A stretch of DNA of 64,000 nt from Leuctra nigra (taxonomy: Eukaryota > Arthropoda > Insecta > Plecoptera > Leuctridae), in assembly GCA_934045905.1 (NCBI GenBank), contig OW203769.1:29707910-29771909 (forward strand), given 5' to 3'. Below the pieces are notes generated by a model. That model ran no database searches and was not told the origin of the DNA. It saw only the letters and a program-made list of their open reading frames with translations. The position numbers and the translations under genes are program-made. Below, one piece after another: positions 44,272 to 56,285 of the stretch (positions are counted from its first letter, which is position 1; each line of letters starts with the position of its first letter).

Positions 44272-44748
44272 AGCTTGGTTCCCATACTTCGCTTTCGTTT
44301 CGCATTCGGTTCGCTTTCGCGTCGCGAAGTTTGTAGTCGTTTCCATAATTTCTGTTTCGCGCGTTTCGCGTATCCATGGATACGCGAAACATAAATAGTA
44401 TTCTGCCAAAAGTTAAAAACAAAATGACGAATAATAATCAGATAATTAGCAAGAAAGGCAAGCAAATGCGGAAAAAGTAAAACTTGAAAGTTGAAACGTC
44501 AAAACGTCAAAACATATGTTCATTAATCGAATATCGAATATAAGCTCGAGGTCGACCGGAAATGGAGATTCGATATATCGCATCACTTCCGGATTTCGCG
44601 CGTTTCGGTTTCGTCGAAGTTGAAGTTGGTCCAACATTTTTGCATTTCGGAGACGAAATTAAACATGGACGATTTTCTGTGTTAAAAGGTAGCCATTTTG
44701 CGAAAGCGAACCGAATGCGAAGCAAAAGCGAAATATGGGAACGCAGCT
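44272..44748. mobile_element. PIF/Harbinger-like MITE, copy 2
   Basis: Ends agcttggttcccatacttcg and gaaatatgggaacgcagct, with 3-bp duplications TAA at 44269-44271 and 44749-44751. Shares the termini and the words gtagccattttgcgaaagcg and acatggacgat with 12036-12319, but has a longer, more diverged middle. Confidence 0.75.
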
Positions 44749-44754
44749 TAAAGT

Positions 44755-44945
44755 CCATATCACACGATACAATTCAAGTTAGGCAACTCAAATCGAGACA
44801 ACTCTTGGTTTAGAATCTGATTAGGACGATGGTAATGAAAAAGTAAAACCTAACCTAACCTCAAACCTTCAAAAACAAGATTTGAATTGGGACAATTTGA
44901 ATCTTGAAGATTTGAGTAAGCCAACTTGAATTGTACTGTACAGTG
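44755..44945. repeat. Weak foldback
   Basis: tacaattcaagttaggcaac..caaatc is matched inverted by gatttgagtaagccaacttg..aattgta. Imperfect arms of about 30-60 bp. Confidence 0.45.
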
Positions 44946-45618
44946 GAAATACACACTTGAAAGTAATAATTAGTATATATAACCATGATAACTATGATAT
45001 AACACTTTCACTATTACCGATTCTTCATCAGGATCGACGTCTTCAAATACATGAGTGGGTATTTAGAATAAATTAGTTTAGAATGACAACTAATTCATTG
45101 TTAAAAATTTAATTCGACCACCATTTCTTAAAAATTGTGATTTATTGCTAATCTCAAAAATATTATTTATATTCAAGATTCAAGATTCGAATTCAAGTTT
45201 AACATTCCTTCATCCAAGGGTCACCATACCAAGTATATTTGGCTTCTGCCACAATCTGTTTCTTACTCGTGTCTTCCCCGAAGCAACTTCTGTTTTCCTA
45301 ACGCATTACCGCCTGGAAGTGCTAAAGAAGTACACAATGTTATGTTGGTGACATGAGAAGACAGAGCGCGCTGGTGTCGAGGTGAAGCGGCCATTAGTCA
45401 CAGACGTGTGCAGGTGGCGCCCTCTGAGATACGGCGGCCGAAGTGTGCTCTTCACATGAGACTAAGTAGCGAGTGTCAGCTCCACCCACTCCATTGCAGA
45501 GTACAAATCATCACCTTCGGGTTTCTTGTGGCTGATGACAGGAAGAAGAGGGGATTCGAGCAACACACTCACACACATTGTGTAGAATAATACTACAGAT
45601 TAACTAGGTTCGTTTTTA

Positions 45619-46535
45619 TTGAGCGAGCGAAGCGAGCTTCTCCTTTTGACTCTTTTGACACGGACCTCTGTTTTTTTTTGTTGTTTTTTTGTTGTTTGTT
45701 TTTTTGTTTTTGTTTTTGTCTGCTAAATGGAGCAATAGAAATCGCACAGTTTCACCGATCGACCTGAAATTTTGCACACATGTAGAGACAACCTTCTCTG
45801 TTTGCTGACCCCAATTTTTTTTGAAATTCATTGATTGGTTAAAATTTAAATAAACATCTCCTGATAGGCTGAAAAATGAAAATGGTCTTCGACAAATGTG
45901 ATCAACCTTATATTTTGCATGGTCATTAAGACCAACATTGTCTCTTATTTTACAAATTTTCAGCTAAATCGTTCGATTGGTTAAAATTTAAAAAAATATT
46001 TCATGTGCTTTTTAAAATTTAAACCAGAACCGTTTGACCGATCAACCTAAAAATTTGCATGGTCATCGGGTCCAACATTATCTGTATTTTTGACAATTTT
46101 CAGACTAAACTGTGTTTAAATTCAACAGTTATTGACAGTTTACGGATATTTTGCGTGTTGGCTGTCATATTTCTCGAATTTCACATTTCACGGCATCTTC
46201 GGATCTTCACTTCAAGGTTTTTAGAGCAGAAACTTTTAAACGTATATTATTATGAGACTGATATGACCGTTTAAATATTTTTTGAACGAGATCCTGTGAT
46301 TTTTGTAAATTAACAAGGAATCGTTCAATCATAAAGGTTCAATCGATCAACTTAAAACTTTGCGTGGTTATTGGGACCAATATTTTTGGAATTGTTGGAG
46401 ATTTTCATACAAGTCTGTGACGAAATTCAAGAATTATTGGCTTTTAAGGACATTTTCGATAAACAGAATTTCGGTTCGAGGTATTGCGCGTATCAGTGCT
46501 CGCTCATCAACGCGTTACTCAGAGCGTTTTCCTAG
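45619..46535 (+). mobile_element. Helitron-like family H1, copy 3 (plus orientation)
   Basis: Begins ttgagcgagcgaagcgagct, followed by a long T/G tract, then family words (ttgcatggtcat, gaccaacatt) and ends ctcgctcatcaacgcgttac..gttttcctag with T following. Here the family reads 5' to 3' on the plus strand. No protein. Confidence 0.6.
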
Positions 46536-46632
46536 TTTAATGAAATGTATTTGCTTTTTTCGTAAATTAACAAATAGGTAACAAATAGGTGTTATTCTAA
46601 AATGTCTTTATGGAAGAAAAAAATCTTGAATT

Positions 46633-46910
46633 AAAACCAATACCAGTGTTGGGATATTTCGTAATGTTTTTTATTTTATATTAAATTATTTTGTCAACCA
46701 ATTCGGTTTTAAATTTAATCTTTAGGATGCAATATACATATTTTTTAAATTAATAAATTCATTGTTAACTTCTCCAGGACAATACATGTATCTATTGTAT
46801 ATTGTCCTAAAGACTTTGCCTTAAAATGAAATTCGAAACAATTGACAACTAATTAATATAAAATTAAAAACATGACGAAAAATCGCAACACTAGTATTGG
46901 TTTTAAAGAA
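46633..46910. repeat. Foldback element (~280 bp)
   Basis: ttaaaaccaataccagtgtt and its complement aacactagtattggttttaa bound imperfect 65-bp arms; a second inverted pair ggacaatac/gtattgtcc-type lies inside. MITE-like. Confidence 0.65.
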
Positions 46911-47865
46911 AATAGTCGTGATACGTTAAAAATATTAAATATTCCAATCGTGAGTGTCGCAAAATAATATTTTTGGGCTTTTAGCATTAGCAATAAAACA
47001 CATTTAAAAAAAAGAGGTGGTCGAATTAAAATTTGAACAATGAATTAGTTTTCTGAACACAGAACTCTGCATGAACACACTGCTCCAGCCAAGGTGCTTA
47101 GAATTCGCCGTAATTCATACAAATCTCTGATGAAATAATACTTCAAACAAGAGCATAACACAATTATATCTTACCTTACGCTCCAATTATATGTTTTTAA
47201 TTGAAGTTCCAATTAAACTATCTCAAAATAATTCATATTTGTAGTGCAATGTTGCCAGATTTATGGTAAATTTTACACATTGTACACATTTTCTTTCTTA
47301 TTTGGCCCGTGACCCCATATTTTCAAACGGCAGTCTTATTCTAAAAATTATTATCTTTAATTTGAGACTATTTTCAATAATTTGTCATTCCTCTTGCGGT
47401 TTTAGGAGCAATTTAAAGCCAATTTTCCGGGACGATTTCATGTCTCCCTGTGTTATCTTATGGGGGAAAAAGTGATCTTCAATCAAGAATATCTAATGAT
47501 ATGATACCGTAAGGGGCAAATATTTTTTGCTAGTTGTATGTAATATGGTTTCATTAATCTTTGGTGTGAATTACAGCAAATTCTCATTCCTATGCCAAAA
47601 CCCTGGAACCCCCTTAACTGATTTACATGATGTTTAAATAAGATTTTGTAATTACACAATATTTCAACTAGTGAAGAATTCGGTTTAAAAATGTGAAGAA
47701 GTGAATTGGCTCATTCGATTTGCGACGAAATGCAGTTAAATGCAGTTATTTTTAGTATAAAATAAATGGATTGAAGGATAGGTAACAGTTGATTCCAAAG
47801 AGAACAGAAACCACTCTCGGAGAGAGAAATACCCCTCGTATCTGTCCGATGTGCAGGTTATGAAG
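46911..47865. other. Gene-free stretch
   Basis: AT-rich DNA, nothing recognisable. Confidence 0.3.
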
Positions 47866-48120
47866 ATATCTCAGTGGATTTGGTTCCAGTGGCTGAGCTA
47901 AGCTGCTGGATCAAGTCTGGAGCTGGAAGAGCGGGCTTTGAGTCCCGTGGATACAAACATCCAGTCAGAAGTTACTAGCTCGTTACTCACAGCAAGAGAG
48001 TCTGACCAGGAGACTTCTGCAGGAGACATAGAGTCGGCCATGACACTTTCTCTGTCTGACATTCCAAGGACAGATCGGTCAACCAAACAATATGATATTC
48101 TACACACACACTTATGTCAT
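47866..48120 (+). repeat. tRNA-Leu-like SINE or tRNA-derived repeat
   Basis: Head ccagtggctgagctaagctg followed by ctggatcaagtctggag and gggctttgagtcccgtgg follows the order of a tRNA-Leu (A box, CTGGA anticodon-arm-like segment, B box), with deviations. A polar open frame (about 47900-48159) continues through the body; its Ser/Thr-rich peptide resembles no known family, and I treat it as fortuitous, though a short exon cannot be excluded. Confidence 0.4.
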
Positions 48121-48177
48121 TGGAGTGGTCTCATGTATAGTTTTTTAATAATATCATAATATGGTATTAAAATTGAA

Positions 48178-48491
48178 AAATCAACTTCAAATTTTGCATG
48201 GTCATTCGGACCAACTTTCCGGGTGTTTTTGACAATTTTCAGACAAATGTGTCAACGAATTCAAGATTAATTGACATTTTACTGACATTTATGCTTTTTA
48301 TATATATTTTTTTAAATTAATTAATTGAAATTCAAATACAAAATTGTTACTGCTAATTTGACGAAATTAGTAGGATAATACTCATAGTGGTTGGCAAGGT
48401 ATATTGTAGAGCAACAACTTTCATACGCATATGAAATCACATGCAAAGCGAAGGCTCGCTCATCAACGCGTTACACAGAGCGTTTTCCTAG
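48178..48491 (+). mobile_element. Helitron-like family H1, 3' fragment
   Basis: Starts within the family (caaattttgcatggtcattc) and ends ctcatcaacgcgttacacag..gttttcctag, followed by T. Confidence 0.55.
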
Positions 48492-50089
48492 TGAATTATG
48501 AAAATACTTAAAATCGACTAAGTGTTAGAAATTGTCACATGGAGGTGCTCAATTATGTCAAGAAACCAGCGTAACTTTGTTGCCATCAATCTGAGACAAC
48601 TCATATATTCAGTTTTCAGTTGCAGGGAAGTTTCACAAAATATCCTACTTCTGCCACCAAATGTGAAATTCACAATGCCGCTGTAATTTATCGTGCTGAT
48701 TTCATTGCGTTTAGTTAAGTGAAGTTCTGCATTTACAAGGTCACTTTACATGAAATAAGCCAGGAAGAACGTACAAGGCTGTGTTTTCACATGAAATTGG
48801 TCAGATGAGTTATATCATGTGTTTTTCCACGTGGCATTTGTCAGAAAGATGAACATTCAGCTCATTGAGCTCTTTTCTTTATAGAATTGAATGCAGAACC
48901 TGTAATTATATTGTAATGTGTTTTGTTCACGATTTATTTAATGCACTGTTTCAAATGTTCCATTAACTTTTAGTTTTATTTTTCTCTGAAGATTCACGAG
49001 GAAAAAATAAAATTGATTTGTCAAAAGTCGTACCTAAAACCCGTGGAAAAGACGTGAATTTTGAACGACTAAATTCTAACATTAAGCCCCACCTTGTTCT
49101 AAGCGAAATACGCACTTTTAGTGCTCGAATGAAATATATTTAACACTAAGCGGCTTCGTTGGTTTTTCATCGCTGTTCCAAAGCCGGCGAAGTTGAACCG
49201 GGAAATGAGTCTAACGCAATATCCCCTCCCCCCCCCCCCCCCCCCCGCCAAGACACTTTCAGACTGTTTCTATTTCAGTTTTTCATTTGAGTCCTCCACC
49301 TTGCTCACACTTTATATTGGCAAAAGCAATCTTCAATGAAGTCATATGATTGTAAATTAGTTGTCTGTCTCTCTCTAACCCCCCCCCCCCCTTCCCCCTC
49401 TCCTCCTCGCAGAGTCGTGACTTCATCAGTTGAGATTTTGACCGCGGATGGCGCTACTCTCGTCTGTCATGTTTTATTGAACGAGCGAGTCACTTGCAGT
49501 TTATTGAGACTTATTCGATATTATTATTTCGATATTGGATTTGGCTGATTTCTTTGCTTTGTCGTTGTGTTTCTGAAACTGATCGGGGTGAAAATAAAAT
49601 GTTTGAATCGATGGTATTAGATATTTGAAATTTGTTAGTTGCCTGTCTTGAGTATTTTTTTCACAGTTCTAAATAGTAAACATAATAGAAACTTTTAAAT
49701 ACAATTGGATTTGTTGTATAATTATTGTTATTCATGATGTATCAAAATCTAGAAAAATATTTTTGGTGATTTTCTGCATTATTTTAGTTTAGTTTAGTAT
49801 TTTTATCAATATTCAACATCACCTCTTGATCAAAACTAAATTAAACCGAAATTCTACAAGTATCACAGCTAATATTCTTCATATTATTCAATGATTGTTT
49901 TCACTTTATGCTGTCTCTTTGTCTCATTGTTCAATGTTTTGATCTTGGTTCAAAACATTGGTCCGTGGAATTCAGATCTTACTCGACTCTGTAAGAAGTA
50001 TAAACATCCATCGTGCACAAAGAATCCTGAAATAATTGAAAAGTGATAAAATGAGCAGAGAGAAAATCTTTGTCTACCAATAGAATCTA
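48492..50089. other. Gene-free stretch with C runs
   Basis: C homopolymers at about 49229 and 49380. No gene seen. Confidence 0.3.
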
Positions 50090-50911
50090 CTAGGAAAACG
50101 CTCAGTGTAACGCGTTGATGAGCGAGCACGGGTACGTGCAAATTCTCGAACCGGAAATGCGTACACAACGCACAGAAAACATATACCTACATCCATATTG
50201 AATAGAAATATGATCACTAAATGAACATAAAAGTATTTAATGTTTTTCATCGAAACTTGAAAATAGCATCTAAGCACCCTGGTAAATATAGCAAATCAGA
50301 TTCAATTCAAGTGGCACTGGAAAACATTCATTTCGATACTTCATATCTGACAGATTTGAAAAATGTCAATAAGTTTATACGTTCTTAACTGATTGGGATG
50401 AAATTTTGTAAAATAAGAGACAATGTTGGTCTTAATGATCATGCAAAATATGAGTTTGATCAGAATTATCGAAGACCGTTTTCATTTTTCAGCCTATCAG
50501 GAGATATTTATTTAAATTTTAACCAATGAATGGATTTCAAAAAAATTAGTGTCTGTAAACAGAGAAGGTTGGTTTTACATGTGTGCAAAATTTCAGCTCG
50601 ATCGAAGAAAAACTGACCTGTATAGCCAAAATATGAGTTTGATCAGTTTTATAGAAGACCATTGCCATTTTTCAACCTACCATCAGAAGATGTTTATTTA
50701 AATTTTAGCCAATGAATGGATTTCAAAAAATGTTGGGGTCAGCAACGCCCAGAGGATGTCCGAACATGTGTGCAAAATTTCAGCTCGATCGAAGAAAATC
50801 TGTGACCTATGTAGCCTCAGTAACAGAAAAAAAAAAAAAAAAAAACACACACAAAAAAAACAGAGGTCCGTGCCAAAAGAGCCTAAAGGAGACGCTCGAT
50901 TCGCTCGCTCA
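50090..50911 (-). mobile_element. Helitron-like family H1, copy 5
   Basis: ctaggaaaacgctcagtgta begins it in plus coordinates, with hairpin stem cgctca/tgagcg enclosing gtgtaacgcgttga; it ends gattcgctcgctcaa at about 50911. Words such as tttcagctcgatcgaagaaa are shared with 51126-52447. The inner part holds two partial repeats of its own body. Confidence 0.6.
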
Positions 50912-51125
50912 AAAACTCTCAAAAAGGCAGTATCTGCGATAAAAAAAAAGTATGCAGTAATATTGGCTGAAAAATATGAAGAAATCTCATGTCATGTCCA
51001 TGTGATTTCATTAAACAAGTAATTTTTTATTCAAATATTTACTGCCATGACAACACGTTCTTTGGTATTACAATGAATCGCACATAGGAGACACGGAGTT
51101 CCTTGACCATTATCAATCAGCTTTA

Positions 51126-52447
51126 CTAGGAAAACGCTCAGTGTAACGCGTTGATGAGCGAGCACGGGTACGTGCAAATTCTCGAACCGGAAATGCGTAC
51201 ACAACGCACAGAAAACATATACATCCATATGGAATTGATTATGATATCAACTTAAAAGTGTATGCTTTTCATCGAAACTTTAAAATAGCATCTAAGCACC
51301 TGGTTCATAAAGCAAATCAGAATCAATTTTCAATTGGCACTGGAAAACATTCATTTCGATACTTCATTACTGACAGATATTAAAAATGTAAATAACTTCA
51401 TACGTTCTTAACTGATTGGGATGAAATTTTGTAAAATAAGAGACAATATTGGTCTTAATGATCATGCAAAATATGAGTTTGATCAGAATTATCGAAGACC
51501 GTTTTCATTTTTCAGCCTATCAGGAGATATTTATTTAAATTTTAACCAATGAATCTGAGTAACGCGTTGATGAGCGAGCACGGATACGCGCAACACCTCG
51601 AACCGAAATTCTGTCTATCGAAAATGTCATTAAAAGCCAATAATTCTAAAATTTCGCCACAGATTTGTATAGAAATCTCAAAACATTCCTAAAATATTGG
51701 TCCAAATAACCATGCAAAGCTTTAAGTTGATCAATTGAACCTTTATGATTGAACTGTTCCGTGTTAATTTTCAAAAATCACAGGATCTCCTTCAAAAAAT
51801 ATACCTGAGACCACTCATATGATATAAGTGTGTCTACACAATATCAGATCGACTGTTGAACGGTCATTATCAGTTTCATTTGCGTTTGAAAGTTTCTGCT
51901 CTAACTACCTTGCCTTGAACTGAAGAGTCGAAGTCGCCGTGAATTTGACAGCCAACACGCTAATAGTCCGTAAAATGTCAATAACGTTTGGATTTAAACA
52001 CAGATTAGTATGAAAATTGTCAAAAATGCAGATAATGTTGGACCCAACCATCATGCGAAGTTATAAGTTGATCGTTCAATCGGTTATAGTTTAAATTTCT
52101 AAAAACACAGGAAAGATGGTTTTAAATTTTAACCAATGGGAGGATTTGGCTGAAACTTTGTTTGATTGGGTACAATGTTGGGGGTAATGACTTGTCAAAA
52201 TTTCAATTTGATCAAAACAACCAATCGAAAGTTAATTTTTTTTAAATTTGAACCAATCAATGGATTTCAAAAAAATTAGGGTCTGCAACAATCAGAAATG
52301 TTACGTACATGTGTGCAAAATTTCAGCTCGATCGAAGAAAAACTCTGACCTGTATATCGTCAGTAACAGAAAAAAAAAAACAAACAAAAAAAAAAACAGA
52401 GGTCCGTGCCAAAAGAGCCAAATGGAGACGCTCGCTTCGCTCGCTCA
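51126..52447 (-). mobile_element. Helitron-like family H1, composite of two copies
   Basis: A first copy (51126 to about 51552) with intact ctaggaaaacgctcagtgta end runs into a second copy starting at gagtaacgcgttgatgagcg (about 51555), which then continues to the family's other end (gcttcgctcgctcaa, 52447). The junction suggests nested insertion or recombination between copies. Confidence 0.55.
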
Positions 52448-52604
52448 AAAATATGCTAGATTCTTATTGGATGGAACAATTTTCTAAAAAAATATATAAC
52501 TTAGTATAAATATAAAGTATAACTTGGGATTATATCCTAGTTCATGAAGTCCGCACGAAATAAGCTTCCTGGATGTTTGAATATATATTCTACGGCGGAT
52601 GTGA

Positions 52605-52796
52605 AAAGGTACGTGCACGTGCCAGAAGGCCGTGTAATAACCAGTGTATCCAGGAGGCAGTGAGATCAAAGCGGCTGTGGAGAAGCAATCAATCCGGCAG
52701 GCTGTCAAAGACGAGGCGGTCCAGGAGGGGGAGGGGGGGAACAGTTTGGAGACGGATTACCACGAGATCGAGTTCCTCCAGGATAATCCGGCCTGA
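52605..52796 (+). pseudogene. Short coding-like island, apparently frame-shifted
   Basis: In one plus frame, about 52603-52655 reads KRYVHVPEGRVITSVSRR and then stops. In the next frame, about 52645-52796 reads peptide-like text (GGSEIKAAVEKQSIRQAV, ETDYHEIEFLQDNPA) to a stop TGA at 52794-52796. Codons are G/C-ending, unlike the surroundings. A 1-bp shift near 52648, or an unrecognised splice, would join them. No family is recognised. It may be a relic of a last exon or of a captured gene piece. Confidence 0.3.
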
Positions 52797-53049
52797 TCGC
52801 GTGTTAGCAAATAAACAAGATGTGAGGATCAAAGATGTGAGATGGAAGAGGGACGATGCGTTCAGGATGCAATTCCTTGTTTCAGGACTCGAGAACTATT
52901 CATTATCTTCCAATAGTACAGTATTTGTTTGTTGTGTCCCTTTTACTAGAATACTGAATTGGAAATATGCAACAGTTTTTTAATGCGGTTAACATACAAT
53001 ATTTGAAAATAACAACACATTTGTTGGTAAAACACTCTATTTTAATCTC

Positions 53050-53335
53050 AAAAGTGTACATTTTCATTCATAAATATGAAATAAAAAATCAGTGTAAATT
53101 TGCGAGGGAAAACGCTATGACAGCGAGTGATGTCATATTTTATTGTAACCATGGCAACATCATTGTTGGTTGATATAAATGACATCACTCGCCGGGATGG
53201 CGTTTTCCCGCCAAAATTTACACTGATTTTCAATTTTATATAATTGAATGAAAATTTGCACTTTTAAGTGTCAAACTAGTGCGATTTATTAACAATTTAT
53301 TATATTGAATTATAGTTTAAAAAAATACATACCTA
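53050..53335. repeat. Foldback element with ~85-bp arms
   Basis: aaatcagtgtaaatttgcga..ggaaaacgc..gagtgatgtcat is mirrored by atgacatcactcgcc..gcgttttcccgcc..aaatttacactgatttt. Centre about 53137-53175 contains gtaaccatggcaacatcatt. No coding capacity. Confidence 0.75.
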
Positions 53336-53347
53336 TTTTTTTAAAAG

Positions 53348-53577
53348 AAAACGCTATGACAGCGAGTGATGTCATATTTTATTGTAACCATGGCAACATC
53401 ATTGTTGGTTGATATAAATGACATCACTCGCCGGGATGGCGTTTTCCCGCCAAAATTTACACTGATTTTCAATTTTATATAATTGAATGAAAATTTGCAC
53501 TTTTAAGTGTCAAACTAGTGCGATTTATTAACGATTTATTATATTGAATTATAGTTTAAAAAAAATACATACATATT
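53348..53577. repeat. Near-identical tandem duplication of the right part of the foldback
   Basis: 53348-53577 repeats 53109-53338 at a 239-bp offset with only a few changes (for example aacaattt to aacgattt). The duplicated piece begins inside the left arm, so it has lost the outer half of that arm. Confidence 0.85.
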
Positions 53578-53949
53578 CCCTATTAGGTTTCTCCTATTAA
53601 AAATAAAATGATTTTAAAATCAGTCATCTAGTGGTTGAAGGGAGAAAGTAACCCGACTTACTTAACTATTCCATATTTTGTCACGTTATATTTTCGGCAA
53701 AATAAAAAATAATACTCCATAATGTATTTATAATTATTCACTTAAAATCAGTACCTATAGCAAATAGAATGTAAGCATGATGGATTCTTATTGGTTGATC
53801 AAGTTTTCTCGTGTTCTTCAATTATTTTTTTCACTCAATTGCTGTGTTTTAAATTGTTCAATTATTACTTCCGAGGTAGAAGGCCGGAAGTAAATTTTCT
53901 CGATTTTACCTGGCAAACTTTGGAATGATGTAATCAAGCACTATTATTT

Positions 53950-54049
53950 CGATTCGGATCTTTCCAAGGTCTGTAGAGCAGAAACTTGCAACCATCGCAT
54001 GCCATACGAATGCTCGCTCATCAACGCGTTACACAGATCGTTTTCCTAG
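53950..54049 (+). mobile_element. Helitron-like family H1, 3' end fragment
   Basis: Ends gctcgctcatcaacgcgtta..cacagatcgttttcctag, followed by T; one stem base pair is changed (gatcg for gagcg). Confidence 0.5.
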
Positions 54050-54499
54050 TCGTATTACACTCTATTAAATGTGTTTCGAATGCAGCATACGTATGGAAAG
54101 CATTTACACCCCAACACTCTGCCACTTCTCGCGTCAGCCCCACCTGTGGCATACAGGCTAACACTGATCAGGTGCCACAGCCGCCCACACAGCGCGACAC
54201 AGGGGAATAACGATCAGCGTGATATACGAGGACACACGGTGAATAGCAATAGCAATAATGCAGAAGAAACGCGCGCTAATGGAACCGACGCGTATGTTAT
54301 ATCTACCTTTCTTAGGTGGAGCTTTTTCTCCGTTTGCGTTATATTCGGTGAATTAATGCACTGATAGCTGAGTGTACAGTCTGTGTGGGATGAAGATAGA
54401 CCTCGACACTGCACTAGTCTCAGTAGATTGTTAACTATCTTCTCGTAAATTATAAAACCATAACAACCGTTGTAATGTAGTTACCTTTAGAGTAAATAA

Positions 54500-54540
54500 A
54501 CCCCCATAAAACACTCCATGTAAAAATACCAGCCAAAACT
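54500..54540. repeat. Terminal fragment related to the 1-328 foldback
   Basis: cccccataaaacactccatg..taaaaataccagcc is the reverse complement, with few changes, of ggctggtatttttacacgaa..gtgttttttatgggg at 329-363. This suggests that the element at the window start extends beyond 328. Confidence 0.5.
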
Positions 54541-54662
54541 CTCAACTAAAATAGGGGGAAATCAAATTAATTAAGCATGAAAAAAATACTTTGCGCATTT
54601 GAGTAAAGAAATGTAGCCCCCCGCCCCCCCCCCCCCCCCCCCACACACAAACAGAAAGGTCC

Positions 54663-54855
54663 TAATAGACAACATCATAAATTATCTAGTTAGCTCTGCT
54701 GTTCAAAAATTTTCATATGCAGTACCGTGATCCAAGTATCTATTATGGTTATGATCCATTGTTGAAAAACCATAATAGATACTTGGATCACGGTACTGCA
54801 TATGAAATTTTTTGAAAAGCAGAGCTAACTAGATAATTTATTACGTTGTCTATTA
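54663..54855. mobile_element. Palindromic MITE with TAATAGACAAC ends
   Basis: taatagacaacatcataaat and attacgttgtctatta enclose arms of about 85 bp, nearly perfect (tagctctgctgttc.., gtaccgtgatccaagtatct), and a 15-bp loop. Same termini as 6279-6688 and 7134-7533, different interior. Confidence 0.8.
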
Positions 54856-55769
54856 ATGACTGTTCATCAAATATAAGACATAAGGTTTTAGACCTTACAT
54901 AATATAACTTTTCTCTGTTTCAGATTCAGTATCTCTAACTTCATGACCAAACTTACTAATTTTCATTTGCAAATTAAGATTTGTGATGCAAAGATATATT
55001 TTGCTCCCTGTATAAGTTGAAAACAGCCGGCTTTACTCGACACAGTAAATAAATATATTTTAATATGAATTAAAAATTACATTTTCATTCAGGGAAAATT
55101 CTTAATTATACTGATGATTCGAAATACAATTAAAATGTAAATACACATGAAACTGGTAATGTAAACACACACTAAATTAAGAGTAAAAGGAGCAGTTTTA
55201 TGTTTTACATGTACTCTTCATCTTTATCGGTCGTTCATTCAACATCTTTGAGCTTCAACCCCTCAACTTGGTTTTATCTCTGTCAGGATGGTCCATGAAC
55301 ATCGCTCTGTCTCTTACAATCAAACCAAACGAGCTGCGAAGATCTTAGCTTCTTCATAACATCCTGACTCCATGGCTACTTCTGTAACAAACATCATGAC
55401 TTGGATTGTCTCACACTTTTGAAAACACACATTTTTACGATTTGGTGTGTTTGTTGTCAGATTTGAATTGACAACGCAGATTTGCTATTATTTCTAACGA
55501 TCATATTTCCTATAGTAAATACACAAATATACGGGAAAGCAGTATTCAATCACGTTTTGAAAGTAAATTTTACTGTACTCTTATTATTATTATTATTATT
55601 TATTTTCAAAACACCAAAAAATATACAGTGTTTTGCTGGTAATGGGAATAGGACAATCCCCATAGCACAAGTGCCCCACTACCAGCTGTAAAATAAATAT
55701 ACTATATAAATTAAAATAACAGCAGGCATTGTAATAGAACTATAAAGTAACATAAACTCCAAACGTACA

Positions 55770-56168
55770 AAAAAAAAAAAAAAAAAAAAACTAATTAGAT
55801 AACAAATTCCGCAATAAAGATTTGAAAATATGAAAATCATTCTGTTCCCTAATATTAGCTGGTAGATTATTAAAAAATTTAGATGTTCTGCAGTAAAAAC
55901 TATTTTGATAACTGACCGTCCTTGCAAATGGTGGCGTGATCATCCCAATCAGATTGGTTCTTGTTATGTTCGTTAAATTTACAGATATACGATTAATTGG
56001 ACCCATGTCCACCATTTGCAAAATAATCTTTTTTAAAAATAAAATGTCTGCTTCTTGAAAAAAAATTTGAATAGAAATTAGACTTGTAAGTTTAAGACGG
56101 TCAATACTGCATAAATCTCTTCTACCAGTAATAAATTTTGTCGCTTTCTTCTGTATTCTCTCCAGCTT
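55770..56168 (-). mobile_element. 5'-truncated LINE, end of reverse-transcriptase ORF
   Basis: Minus strand begins LERIQKKATKFITGRRD near 56165, continues with RLKLTSLISI and ends with RTSKFFNNLPANIREQND and FHIFKSLLRNLL before the stop at 55791. This is the typical C-terminal region of non-LTR retrotransposon polyproteins (order ..QKRATK..R.. F..LP..IR...F..FK). An A tract at 55771-55790 (T tract on the minus strand) follows. Catalytic parts are absent. Confidence 0.75.
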
Positions 56169-56285
56169 ATTGTCATCAATTCAAGCTCAAGCATCAATGT
56201 CAAGCTTATTGATGAAAGTCATCAATACTTTCTCATCAATACTTTCAATACTTTCATCAGCACTTTCTCTGTGTTTTTGTATTGT

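Noticed and set aside
45003..45045. Possible hammerhead on the minus strand (CTGATGA..GAAA)
   Set aside because: No complementary stem II between the two core words.
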